From Bugulina stolonifera (lineage: Eukaryota; Bryozoa; Gymnolaemata; Cheilostomatida; Bugulidae), in contig OW285191.1 in the NCBI GenBank assembly GCA_935421135.1, positions 744,001-808,000 on the forward strand: 64,000 nucleotides of DNA, in the 5' to 3' direction. Position numbers and translations under genes: made by a program. Shown here in pieces: positions 50,101 to 63,997 of the stretch (within the stretch, counting starts at the first letter, position 1; the number at the start of each line of letters is the position of its first letter). The notes below the pieces were generated by a model, which searched no databases, had not been told where the DNA came from, and worked only from the letters and a program-made list of their open reading frames with translations.

Positions 50101-51916
50101 AACACATTGTTACAAACAGCAATTTGGTACAAAACACACTTAAAACTTACTTTCATGCCATATTGAACATCTTTTACTAGTTTACAAACTAATAACTCAA
50201 GTGAATTGGTCAAAAATCACAAATTTGACATTATGTTTCATGTTTACAAAGTTGAATATTGCTTGCAAAGCCATGTTTTATTGATTTTCATTCAAATTAT
50301 GCAGTCTGAACATTGCAAAAGTGAGTGAAACACATTGTTACAAACAGCAATTTGGTACAAAACACACTTAAAACTTACTTTCATGCAATATTGAACATCT
50401 TTTACTAGTTTACAAACTAAAAACTCAAGTGAATTTGTCAAAAATCACAAATTTGACATTATGTTTCATGTTTGCAAAGTTAAATATTGTATGCAAAGTC
50501 ATGTTTTATTGATTTTCATTCAAATTATGCATTCCTAACATTGCAAAAGTGACTGAAACACATTGTTACAAACAGCAATTTGGTACAAAACACACTTAAA
50601 ACTTATTTTCATGCAATATTGAACATCTTTTACTAGTTTACAAACTAATAACTCAGGTGAATTTGTCAAAAATCACAATTTAGGCATTATGTTTCACGTT
50701 TGCAAAGTTGAATATTGCTTGCAAAGCCATGTTTTATTGACTTTCATTCAAATTATGCAGTCTGAACATTGCAAAAGTGACTGAAACACATTGTTACAAA
50801 CAGCAATTTGGTACAAAACACACTTAAAACTTACTTTCATGCCATATTGAACATCTTTTACTAGTTTACAAACTAATAACTCAAGTGAATTGGTCAAAAA
50901 TCGCAAATTTGACATTATGTTTCATGTTTACAAAGTTGAATATTGCTTGCAAAGCCATGTTTTATTGATTTTCATTCAAATTATGCAGTCTGAACATTGC
51001 AAAAGTGAGTGAAACACATTGTTACAAACAGCAATTTGGTACAAAACACACTGAAAACTTACTTTCATGCAATATTGAACATCTTCTACTAGTTTACAAA
51101 CTAATATCTCAGGTGAATTTGTCAAAAATCACAATTTTGGCATTATGTTTCACGTTTGCAAAGTTGAATATTGCTTGCAAAGCCATGTTTTATTGACTTT
51201 CATTCAAATTATGCAGTCTGAACATTGCAAAAGTGACTGAAACACATTGTTACAAACAGCAATTTGGTACAAAACACACTTAAAACTTACTTTCATGCCA
51301 TATTGAACATCTTTTACTAGTTTACAAACTAATAACTCAAGTGAATTGGTCAAAAATCACAAATTTGACATTATGTTTCATGTTTACAAAGTTGAATATT
51401 GCTTGCAAAGCCATGTTTTATTGATTTTCATTCAAATTATGCAGTCTGAACATTGCAAAAGTGAGTGAAACACATTGTTACAAACAGCAATTTGGTACAA
51501 AACACACTTAAAACTTACTTTCATGCAATATTGAACATCTTTTACTAGTTTACAAACTAAAAACTCAAGTGAATTTGTCAAAAATCACAAATTTGACATT
51601 ATGTTTCATGTTTGCAAAGTTAAATATTGTATGCAAAGTCATGTTTTATTGATTTTCATTCAAATTATGCATTCCTAACATTGCAAAAGTGACTGAAACA
51701 CATTGTTACAAACAGCAATTTGGTACAAAACACACTTAAAACTTATTTTCATGCAATATTGAACATCTTTTACTAGTTTACAAACTAAAAACTCAAGTGA
51801 ATTTGTCAAAAATCACAAATTTGACATTATGTTTCATGTTTGCAAAGTTAAATATTGTATGCAAAGTCATGTTTTATTGATTTTCATTCAAATTATGCAT
51901 TCTTAACATTGCAAAA
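47128..51916 (+). repeat. Second copy of the 7,526-bp block (partial, 21 monomers)
   Basis: Order: G H K L E' M N O P Q R Q' S A B C A D A B E, in register with 39602-44390. The next monomer has the same F-type body, but its end is Fy (51917) rather than F (44391), so the two copies part there. Shared rare markers are CTTGC in L, TACAAGACAC in N and GAAAAACATTG in Q'. Confidence 0.9.
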
Positions 51917-53966
51917 GTGACTGAAACACATTGTTACAAACAGCAATTTGGTACAAAACACACTGAAAACTTACTTTCATGCAATAATAAACATCTTTTA
52001 CTAGTTTACAAACTAAGAACTCAGGTGAATTTGTTAAAAATCACAATTTTGACATTATGTATCACGTTTGCAAAGTTGAATATTGCTTGCAAAGCCATGT
52101 TTTATTGATTTTCATTCAAATTATGCAGTCTGAACATTGCAAAAGTGACTGAAACACATTGTTACAAACAGCAATTTGGTACAAAACACTTAAAACTTAC
52201 TTTCATGCAATATTGAACATCTTTTACTAGTTTGCAAACTAATAACTCAAGTGAATTTGTCAAAAATCACAAATTTGACATTATGTTTCATGTTTACAAA
52301 GTTGAATGTTGCTTGCAAAGCCATGTTTTGTTGATTTTCATTCAAATTATGCAGTCTGAACATTGCAAAAGTGAGTGAAACACATTGTTACAAACAGCAA
52401 TTTGGTACAAAACACACTTAAAACTTACTTTCATGCAATATTGAACATCTTTTACTAGTTTACAAACTAAAAACTCAAGTGAATTGGTCAAAAATCACAA
52501 ATTTGACATTATGTTTCATGTTTGCAAAGTTAAATATTGTATGCAAAGTCATGTTTTATTGATTTTCATTCAAATTATGCATTCTTAACATTGCAAAAGT
52601 GACTGAAACACATTGTTACAAACAGCAATTTGGTACAAAACACACTGAAAACTTACTTTCATGCAATATTGAACATCTTCTACTAGTTTACAAACTAATA
52701 ACTCAGGTGAATTTGTCAAAAATCACAATTTTGACATTATGTATCACGTTTGCAAAGTTGAATATTGCTTGCAAAGCCATGTTTTATTGATTTTCATTCA
52801 AATTATGCAGTCTGAACATTGCAAAAGTGACTGAAACACATTGTTACAAACAGCAATTTGGTACAAAACACACTTAAAACTTATTTTCATGCAATATTGA
52901 ACATCTTTTACTAGTTTACAAACTAAAAACTCAAGTGAATTTGTCAAAAATCACAAATTTGACATTATGTTTCATGTTTGCAAAGTTAAATATTGTATGC
53001 AAAGTCATGTTTTATTGATTTTCATTCAAATTATGCATTCTTAACATTGCAAAAGTGACTGAAACACATTGTTACAAACAGCAATTTGGTACAAAACACA
53101 CTGAAAACTTACTTTCATGCAATAATAAACATCTTTTACTAGTTTACAAACTAAGAACTCAGGTGAATTTGTTAAAAATCACAATTTTGACATTATGTAT
53201 CACGTTTGCAAAGTTGAATATTGCTTGCAAAGCCATGTTTTTTTGATTTTCAATCAAATTATGCATTTTGAACGTTGCAAAAGTGACTGAAACACATTGT
53301 TACAAACAGCAATTTGGTACAAAACACAATGAAAACTTACTTTCATGCAATATTGAAGATCTTTTACTAGTTTACAAACGAATAATTCAAGTGAATTTGT
53401 CAAAAATCACAAATTTGCCATTATGTTTCATATTTACAAAGTTGAATATTGCATGCAAAGTCATGTTTTATTGATTTTCATTCAAATTATGCATTCTGAA
53501 CATTGCAAAAGTGACTGAAAGACATTGTTACAAAATGCAATTTGGTACAAAACACACTGAAAACTTACTTTCATGCAATATTGAACATATTTTACTAGTT
53601 TAGAAACGAATAATACAAGTGAATTTGTCAAAAATCACAAATTTGACATTATGTTTCATGTTTACAAAGTTGAATGTTGCATGCAAAAAACTGTTTTATT
53701 GATTTTCATTCAGATTATGCATTCTTAACATTGCAAAAGTAACTGAAACGCATTGTTACAAACAGCAATTTGGTACAAAACACACTGAAAACTTACTTTC
53801 ATGCAATATTGAACGTCTTTTACTAGTTAACAAACTAATAACTCAAGTGAATTGGTCAAAAATCACAAATTTGACATTATGTTTCATGTTTGCAAAGTTA
53901 AATATTGTATGCAAAGTCATGTTTTATTGATTTTCATTCAAATTATGCATTCTGAACATTGCAAAA
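48496..53966 (+). repeat. 24-mer higher-order repeat, copy 1 (5,471 bp)
   Basis: Order: N O P Q R Q' S A B C A D A B E Fy N' O' M E F G H I. The length is 24 x 228 plus 1 (P) minus 2 (N'), exactly 5,471. The same order and the same two indels follow at once in copy 2. Private changes: near 48679 (N) and near 49329 (Q). Confidence 0.93.
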
Positions 53967-56900
53967 GTGACTGAAACACATTGTTACAAACAGCAATTTG
54001 GTACAAAACACACTTAAAACTTACTTTCATGCAATATTGAACATCTTTTACTAGTTTACAAACTAATAACTCAAGTGAATTTGTCAAAAATCACAAATTT
54101 GACATTATGTTTCATGTTTACAAAGTTGAATGTTGCTTGCAAAGCCATGTTTTGTTGATTTTCATTCAAATTATGCAGTCTGAACATTGCAAAAGTGAGT
54201 GAAACACATTGTTACAAACAGCAATTTGGTACAAAACACACTTAAAACTTACTTTCATGCAATGTTGAACATCTTTTACTAGTTTACAAACTAAAAACTC
54301 AAGTGAATTGGTCAAAAATCACAAATTTGACATTATGTTTCATGTTTGCAAAGTTAAATATTGTATGCAAAGTCATGTTTTATTGATTTTCATTCAAATT
54401 ATGCATTCTTAACATTGCAAAAGTGACTGAAACACATTGTTACAAACAGCAATTTGGTACAAAACACACTGAAAACTTACTTTCATGCAATATTGAACAT
54501 CTTCTACTAGTTTACAAACAAAATAACTCAGGTGAATTTGTCAAAAATCACAATTTAGGCATTATGTTTCACGTTTGCAAAGTTGAATATTGCTTGCAAA
54601 GCCATGTTTTATTGACTTTCATTCAAATTATGCAGTCTGAACATTGCAAAAGTGACTGAAACACATTGTTACAAACAGCAATTTGGTACAAAACACACTT
54701 AAAACTTACTTTCATGCCATATTGAACATCTTTTACTAGTTTACAAACTAATAACCCAAGTGAATTGGTCAAAAATCGCAAATTTGACATTATGTTTCAT
54801 GTTTACAAAGTTGAATATTGCTTGCAAAGCCATGTTTTATTGATTTTCATTCAAATTATGCAGTCTGAACATTGCAAAAGTGAGTGAAACACATTGTTAC
54901 AAACAGCAATTTGGTACAAAACACACTGAAAACTTACTTTCATGCAATATTGAACATCTTCTACTAGTTTACAAACTAATAACTCAGGTGAATTTGTCAA
55001 AAATCACAATTTTGACATTATGTATCACGTTTGCAAAGTTGAATATTGCTTGCAAAGCCATGTTTTATTGATTTTCATTCAAATTATGCAGTCTGAACAT
55101 TGCAAAAGTGACTGAAAAACATTGTTACAAACAGCAATTTGGTACAAAACACACTTAAAACTTACTTTCATGCCATATTGAACATCTTTTACTAGTTTAC
55201 AAACTAATAACCCAAGTGAATTGGTCAAAAATCGCAAATTTGACATTATGTTTCATGTTTACAAAGTTGAATATTGCTTGCAAAGCCATGTTTTATTGAT
55301 TTTCATTCAAATTATGCAGTCTGAACATTGCAAAAGTGAGTGAAACACATTGTTACAAACAGCAATTTGGTACAAAACACACTGAAAACTTACTTTCATG
55401 CAATATTGAACATCTTCTACTAGTTTACAAACTAATAACTCAGGTGAATTTGTCAAAAATCACAATTTTGGCATTATGTTTCACGTTTGCAAAGTTGAAT
55501 ATTGCTTGCAAAGCCATGTTTTATTGCCTTTCATTCAAATTATGCAGTCTGAACATTGCAAAAGTGACTGAAACACATTGTTACAAACAGCAATTTGGTA
55601 CAAAACACACTTAAAACTTACTTTCATGCCATATTGAACATCTTTTACTAGTTTACAAACTAATAACTCAAGTGAATTGGTCAAAAATCACAAATTTGAC
55701 ATTATGTTTCATGTTTACAAAGTTGAATATTGCTTGCAAAGCCATGTTTTATTGATTTTCATTCAAATTATGCAGTCTGAACATTGCAAAAGTGAGTGAA
55801 ACACATTGTTACAAACAGCAATTTGGTACAAAACACACTTAAAACTTACTTTCATGCAATATTGAACATCTTTTACTAGTTTACAAACTAAAAACTCAAG
55901 TGAATTTGTCAAAAATCACAAATTTGACATTATGTTTCATGTTTGCAAAGTTAAATATTGTATGCAAAGTCATGTTTTATTGATTTTCATTCAAATTATG
56001 CATTCCTAACATTGCAAAAGTGACTGAAACACATTGTTACAAACAGCAATTTGGTACAAAACACACTTAAAACTTATTTTCATGCAATATTGAACATCTT
56101 TTACTAGTTTACAAACTAATAACTCAGGTGAATTTGTCAAAAATCACAATTTAGGCATTATGTTTCACGTTTGCAAAGTTGAATATTGCTTGCAAAGCCA
56201 TGTTTTATTGACTTTCATTCAAATTATGCAGTCTGAACATTGCAAAAGTGACTGAAACACATTGTTACAAACAGCAATTTGGTACAAAACACACTTAAAA
56301 CTTACTTTCATGCCATATTGAACATCTTTTACTAGTTTACAAACTAATAACTCAAGTGAATTGGTCAAAAATCGCAAATTTGACATTATGTTTCATGTTT
56401 ACAAAGTTGAATATTGCTTGCAAAGCCATGTTTTATTGATTTTCATTCAAATTATGCAGTCTGAACATTGCAAAAGTGAGTGAAACACATTGTTACAAAC
56501 AGCAATTTGGTACAAAACACACTGAAAACTTACTTTCATGCAATATTGAACATCTTCTACTAGTTTACAAACTAATATCTCAGGTGAATTTGTCAAAAAT
56601 CACAATTTTGGCATTATGTTTCACGTTTGCAAAGTTGAATATTGCTTGCAAAGCCATGTTTTATTGACTTTCATTCAAATTATGCAGTCTGAACATTGCA
56701 AAAGTGACTGAAACACATTGTTACAAACAGCAATTTGGTACAAAACACACTTAAAACTTACTTTCATGCCATATTGAACATCTTTTACTAGTTTACAAAC
56801 TAATAACTCAAGTGAATTGGTCAAAAATCACAAATTTGACATTATGTTTCATGTTTACAAAGTTGAATATTGCTTGCAAAGCCATGTTTTATTGATTTTC

Positions 56901-59437
56901 ATTCAAATTATGCAGTCTGAACATTGCAAAAGTGAGTGAAACACATTGTTACAAACAGCAATTTGGTACAAAACACACTTAAAACTTACTTTCATGCAAT
57001 ATTGAACATCTTTTACTAGTTTACAAACTAAAAACTCAAGTGAATTTGTCAAAAATCACAAATTTGACATTATGTTTCATGTTTGCAAAGTTAAATATTG
57101 TATGCAAAGTCATGTTTTATTGATTTTCATTCAAATTATGCATTCCTAACATTGCAAAAGTGACTGAAACACATTGTTACAAACAGCAATTTGGTACAAA
57201 ACACACTTAAAACTTATTTTCATGCAATATTGAACATCTTTTACTAGTTTACAAACTAAAAACTCAAGTGAATTTGTCAAAAATCACAAATTTGACATTA
57301 TGTTTCATGTTTGCAAAGTTAAATATTGTATGCAAAGTCATGTTTTATTGATTTTCATTCAAATTATGCATTCTTAACATTGCAAAAGTGACTGAAACAC
57401 ATTGTTACAAACAGCAATTTGGTACAAAACACACTGAAAACTTACTTTCATGCAATAATAAACATCTTTTACTAGTTTACAAACTAAGAACTCAGGTGAA
57501 TTTATTAAAAATCACAATTTTGACATTATGTATCACGTTTGCAAAGTTGAATATTGCTTGCAAAGCCATGTTTTATTGATTTTCATTCAAATTATGCAGT
57601 CTGAACATTGCAAAAGTGACTGAAACACATTGTTACAAACAGCAATTTGGTACAAAACACTTAAAACTTACTTTCATGCAATATTGAACATCTTTTACTA
57701 GTTTGCAAACTAATAACTCAAGTGAATTTGTCAAAAATCACAAATTTGACATTATGTTTCATGTTTACAAAGTTGAATGTTGCTTGCAAAGCCATGTTTT
57801 GTTGATTTTCATTCAAATTATGCAGTCTGAACATTGCAAAAGTGAGTGAAACACATTGTTACAAACAGCAATTTGGTACAAAACACACTTAAAACTTACT
57901 TTCATGCAATATTGAACATCTTTTACTAGTTTACAAACTAAAAACTCAAGTGAATTGGTCAAAAATCACAAATTTGACATTATGTTTCATGTTTGCAAAG
58001 TTAAATATTGTATGCAAAGTCATGTTTTATTGATTTTCATTCAAATTATGCATTCTTAACATTGCAAAAGTGACTGAAACACATTGTTACAAACAGCAAT
58101 TTGGTACAAAACACACTGAAAACTTACTTTCATGCAATATTGAACATCTTCTACTAGTTTACAAACTAATAACTCAGGTGAATTTGTCAAAAATCACAAT
58201 TTTGACATTATGTATCACGTTTGCAAAGTTGAATATTGCTTGCAAAGCCATGTTTTATTGATTTTCATTCAAATTATGCAGTCTGAACATTGCAAAAGTG
58301 ACTGAAACACATTGTTACAAACAGCAATTTGGTACAAAACACACTTAAAACTTATTTTCATGCAATATTGAACATCTTTTACTAGTTTACAAACTAAAAA
58401 CTCAAGTGAATTTGTCAAAAATCACAAATTTGACATTATGTTTCATGTTTGCAAAGTTAAATATTGTATGCAAAGTCATGTTTTATTGATTTTCATTCAA
58501 ATTATGCATTCTTAACATTGCAAAAGTGACTGAAACACATTGTTACAAACAGCAATTTGGTACAAAACACACTGAAAACTTACTTTCATGCAATAATAAA
58601 CATCTTTTACTAGTTTACAAACTAAGAACTCAGGTGAATTTGTTAAAAATCACAATTTTGACATTATGTATCACGTTTGCAAAGTTGAATATTGCTTGCA
58701 AAGCCATGTTTTTTTGATTTTCAATCAAATTATGCATTTTGAACGTTGCAAAAGTGACTGAAACACATTGTTACAAACAGCAATTTGGTACAAAACACAA
58801 TGAAAACTTACTTTCATGCAATATTGAAGATCTTTTACTAGTTTACAAACGAATAATTCAAGTGAATTTGTCAAAAATCACAAATTTGCCATTATGTTTC
58901 ATATTTACAAAGTTGAATATTGCATGCAAAGTCATGTTTTATTGATTGTCATTCAAATTATGCATTCTGAACATTGCAAAAGTGACTGAAAGACATTGTT
59001 ACAAAATGCAATTTGGTACAAAACACACTGAAAACTTACTTTCATGCAATATTGAACATATTTTACTAGTTTAGAAACGAATAATACAAGTGAATTTGTC
59101 AAAAATCACAAATTTGACATTATGTTTCATGTTTACAAAGTTGAATGTTGCATGCAAAAAACTGTTTTATTGATTTTCATTCAGATTATGCATTCTTAAC
59201 ATTGCAAAAGTAACTGAAACGCATTGTTACAAACAGCAATTTGGTACAAAACACACTGAAAACTTACTTTCATGCAATATTGAACGTCTTTTACTAGTTA
59301 ACAAACTAATAACTCAAGTGAATTGGTCAAAAATCACAAATTTGACATTATGTTTCATGTTTGCAAAGTTAAATATTGTATGCAAAGTCATGTTTTATTG
59401 ATTTTCATTCAAATTATGCATTCTGAACATTGCAAAA
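53967..59437 (+). repeat. 24-mer higher-order repeat, copy 2 (5,471 bp)
   Basis: Class order and length are the same as copy 1, including the extra base in P (54423) and the 2-base loss in N' (57616). Private changes near 57504 (Fy) and 58948 (G). Its N lacks the TACAAGACAC marker of copy 1. The order then moves into a shortened third copy. Confidence 0.93.
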
Positions 59438-61261
59438 GTGACTGAAACACATTGTTACAAACAGCAATTTGGTACAAAACACACTGAAAACTTACTTTCA
59501 TGCAATATTGAACATCTTCTACTCGTTTACAAACTAATAACTCAGGTGAATTTGTCAAAAATCACAATTTTGGCATTATGTTTCACGTTTGCAAAGTTGA
59601 ATATTGCTTGCAAAGCCATGTTTTATTGACTTTCATTCAAATTATGCAGTCTGAACATTGCAAAAGTGACTGAAACACATTGTTACAAGCAGCAATTTGG
59701 TACAAAACACACTTAAAACTTACTTTCATGCCATATTGAACATCTTTTACTAGTTTACAAACTAATAACTCAAGTGAATTGGTCAAAAATCACAAATTTG
59801 ACATTATGTTTCATGTTTACAAAGTTGAATATTGCTTGCAAAGCCATGTTTTATTGATTTTCATTCAAATTATGCAGTCTGAACATTGCAAAAGTGAGTG
59901 AAACACATTGTTACAAACAGCAATTTGGTACAAAACACACTTAAAACTTACTTTCATGCAATATTGAACATCTTTTACTAGTTTACAAACTAAAAACTCA
60001 AGTGAATTTGTCAAAAATCACAAATTTGACATTATGTTTCATGTTTGCAAAGTTAAATATTGTATGCAAAGTCATGTTTTATTGATTTTCATTCAAATTA
60101 TGCATTCCTAACATTGCAAAAGTGACTGAAACACATTGTTACAAACAGCAATTTGGTACAAAACACACTTAAAACTTATTTTCATGCAATATTGAACATC
60201 TTTTACTAGTTTACAAACTAATAACTCAGGTGAATTTGTCAAAAATCACAATTTTGGCATTATGTTTCACGTTTGCAAAGTTGAATATTGCTTGCAAAGC
60301 CATGTTTTATTGACTTTCATTCAAATTATGCAGTCTGAACATTGCAAAAGTGACTGAAACACATTGTTACAAACAGCAATTTGGTACAAAACACACTTAA
60401 AACTTACTTTCATGCCATATTGAACATCTTTTACTAGTTTACAAACTAATAACTCAAGTGAATTGGTCAAAAATCACAAATTTGACATTATGTTTCATGT
60501 TTACAAAGTTGAATATTGCTTGCAAAGCCATGTTTTATTGATTTTCATTCAAATTATGCAGTCTGAACATTGCAAAAGTGAGTGAAACACATTGTTACAA
60601 ACAGCAATTTGGTACAAAACACACTTAAAACTTACTTTCATGCAATATTGAACATCTTTTACTAGTTTACAACTTAAAAACTCAAGTGAATTTGTCAAAA
60701 ATCACAAATTTGACATTATGTTTCATGTTTGCAAAGTTAAATATTGTATGCAAAGTCATGTTTTATTGATTTTCATTCAAATTATGCATTCCTAACATTG
60801 CAAAAGTGACTGAAACACATTGTTACAAACAGCAATTTGGTACAAAACACACTTAAAACTTATTTTCATGCAATATTGAACATCTTTTACTAGTTTACAA
60901 ACTAAAAACTCATGTGAATTTGTCAAAAATCACAAATTTGACATTATGTTTCATGTTTGCAAAGTTAAATATTGTATGCAAAGTCATGTTTTATTGATTT
61001 TCATTCAAATTATGCATTCTTAACATTGCAAAAGTGACTGAAACACATTGTTACAAACAGCAATTTGGTACAAAACACACTGAAAACTTACTTTCATGCA
61101 ATAATAAACATCTTTTACTAGTTTACAAACTAAGAACTCAGGTGAATTTGTTAAAAATCACAATTTTGACATTATGTATCACGTTTGCAAAGTTGAATAT
61201 TGCTTGCAAAGCCATGTTTTATTGATTTTCATTCAAATTATGCAGTCTGAACATTGCAAAA

Positions 61262-61489
61262 GTGACTGAAACACATTGTTACAAACAGCAATTTGGTACA
61301 AAACACACTTAAAACTTACTTTCATGCAATATTGAACATCTTTTACTAGTTTGCAAACTAATAACTCAAGTGAATTTGTCAAAAATCACAAATTTGACAT
61401 TATGTTTCATGTTTACAAAGTTGAATGTTGCTTGCAAAGCCATGTTTTGTTGATTTTCATTCAAATTATGCAGTCTGAACATTGCAAAA
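61262..61489 (+). repeat. Monomer class N' exemplar (full length)
   Basis: As N but with TTTGCAAACTAATAACTC, giving the fully palindromic dyad. Three copies: 52145 and 57616 lack one AC pair (AAAACACTTAAAAC), 61262 has it (AAAACACACTTAAAAC). Confidence 0.9.
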
Positions 61490-61717
61490 GTGAGTGAAAC
61501 ACATTGTTACAAACAGCAATTTGGTACAAAACACACTTAAAACTTACTTTCATGCAATATTGAACATCTTTTACTAGTTTACAAACTAAAAACTCAAGTG
61601 AATTGGTCAAAAATCACAAATTTGACATTATGTTTCATGTTTGCAAAGTTAAATATTGTATGCAAAGTCATGTTTTATTGATTTTCATTCAAATTATGCA
61701 TTCTTAACATTGCAAAA
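61490..61717 (+). repeat. Monomer class O' exemplar
   Basis: As O but with GCAATATTG instead of GCAATGTTG. Copies at 52371, 57842 and 61490, each between N' and M. Confidence 0.88.
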
Positions 61718-63085
61718 GTGACTGAAACACATTGTTACAAACAGCAATTTGGTACAAAACACACTGAAAACTTACTTTCATGCAATATTGAACATCTTCT
61801 ACTAGTTTACAAACTAATAACTCAGGTGAATTTGTCAAAAATCACAATTTTGACATTATGTATCACGTTTGCAAAGTTGAATATTGCTTGCAAAGCCATG
61901 TTTTATTGATTTTCATTCAAATTATGCAGTCTGAACATTGCAAAAGTGACTGAAACACATTGTTACAAACAGCAATTTGGTACAAAACACACTTAAAACT
62001 TATTTTCATGCAATATTGAACATCTTTTACTAGTTTACAAACTAAAAACTCAAGTGAATTTGTCAAAAATCACAAATTTGACATTATGTTTCATGTTTGC
62101 AAAGTTAAATATTGTATGCAAAGTCATGTTTTATTGATTTTCATTCAAATTATGCATTCTTAACATTGCAAAAGTGACTGAAACACATTGTTACAAACAG
62201 CAATTTGGTACAAAACACACTGAAAACTTACTTTCATGCAATAATAAACATCTTTTACTAGTTTACAAACTAAGAACTCAGGTGAATTTGTTAAAAATCA
62301 CAATTTTGACATTATGTATCACGTTTGCAAAGTTGAATATTGCTTGCAAAGCCATGTTTTTTTGATTTTCAATCAAATTATGCATTTTGAACGTTGCAAA
62401 AGTGACTGAAACACATTGTTACAAACAGCAATTTGGTACAAAACACAATGAAAACTTACTTTCATGCAATATTGAAGATCTTTTACTAGTTTACAAACGA
62501 ATAATTCAAGTGAATTTGTCAAAAATCACAAATTTGCCATTATGTTTCATATTTACAAAGTTGAATATTGCATGCAAAGTCATGTTTTATTGATTTTCAT
62601 TCAAATTATGCATTCTGAACATTGCAAAAGTGACTGAAAGACATTGTTACAAAATGCAATTTGGTACAAAACACACTGAAAACTTACTTTCATGCAATAT
62701 TGAACATATTTTACTAGTTTAGAAACGAATAATACAAGTGAATTTGTCAAAAATCACAAATTTGACATTATGTTTCATGTTTACAAAGTTGAATGTTGCA
62801 TGCAAAAAACTGTTTTATTGATTTTCATTCAGATTATGCATTCTTAACATTGCAAAAGTAACTGAAACGCATTGTTACAAACAGCAATTTGGTACAAAAC
62901 ACACTGAAAACTTACTTTCATGCAATATTGAACGTCTTTTACTAGTTAACAAACTAATAACTCAAGTGAATTGGTCAAAAATCACAAATTTGACATTATG
63001 TTTCATGTTTGCAAAGTTAAATATTGTATGCAAAGTCATGTTTTATTGATTTTCATTCAAATTATGCATTCTGAACATTGCAAAA

Positions 63086-63997
63086 GTGACTGAAACACAT
63101 TGTTACAAACAGCAATTTGGTACAAAACACACTGAAAACTTACTTTCATGCAATATTGAACATCTTCTACTAGTTTACAAACTAATAACTCAAGTGAATT
63201 GGTCAAAAATCACAAATTTGACATTATGTTTCATGTTTGCAAAGTTGAATATTGCTTGCAAAGCCATGTTTTATTGATTTTCATTCAAATTATGCAGTCT
63301 GAACATTGCAAAAGTGACTGAAACACATTGTTACAAACAGCAATTTGGTACAAAACACACTTAAAACTTATTTTCATGCAATATTGAACATCTTTTACTA
63401 GTTTACAAACTAATAACTCAGGTGAATTTGTCAAAAATCACAATTTTGGCATTATGTTTCACGTTTGCAAAGTTGAATATTGCTTGCAAAGCCATGTTTT
63501 ATTGACTTTCATTCAAATTATGCAGTCTGAACATTGCAAAAGTGACTGAAACACATTGTTACAAACAGCAATTTGGTACAAAACACACTTAAAACTTACT
63601 TTCATGCCATATTGAACATCTTTTACTAGTTTACAAACTAATAACTCAAGTGAATTGGTCAAAAATCACAAATTTGACATTATGTTTCATGTTTACAAAG
63701 TTGAATATTGCTTGCAAAGCCATGTTTTATTGATTTTCATTCAAATTATGCAGTCTGAACATTGCAAAAGTGAGTGAAACACATTGTTACAAACAGCAAT
63801 TTGGTACAAAACACACTTAAAACTTACTTTCATGCAATATTGAACATCTTTTACTAGTTTACAAACTAAAAACTCAAGTGAATTTGTCAAAAATCACAAA
63901 TTTGACATTATGTTTCATGTTTGCAAAGTTAAATATTGTATGCAAAGTCATGTTTTATTGATTTTCATTCAAATTATGCATTCCTAACATTGCAAAA
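63086..63997 (+). repeat. Right-end run J'-C/D-A-B
   Basis: Four monomers. J' matches only 7907. The C/D hybrid at 63314 has the same composition as that at 60122. A and B follow normally. Confidence 0.87.

Larger units (their letters stand above)
59438..63085 (+). repeat. 24-mer higher-order repeat, shortened copy 3 (16 monomers)
   Basis: Order: V A B C/D-hybrid A B E Fy N' O' M E F G H I. N, O, P, Q, R and Q' are absent. The S position holds V (CTTCTACTCG, GACTTTC), and C, A and D have fused: the monomer at 60122 starts as C (TTATTTTC) and continues as D (CAATTTTGGC). N' here (61262) keeps the two bases lost in copies 1 and 2. Private changes: TACAAGCAGC near 59690, TTACAACTTAAAAAC near 60670, CTCATGTG near 60911. 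Confidence 0.9.
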
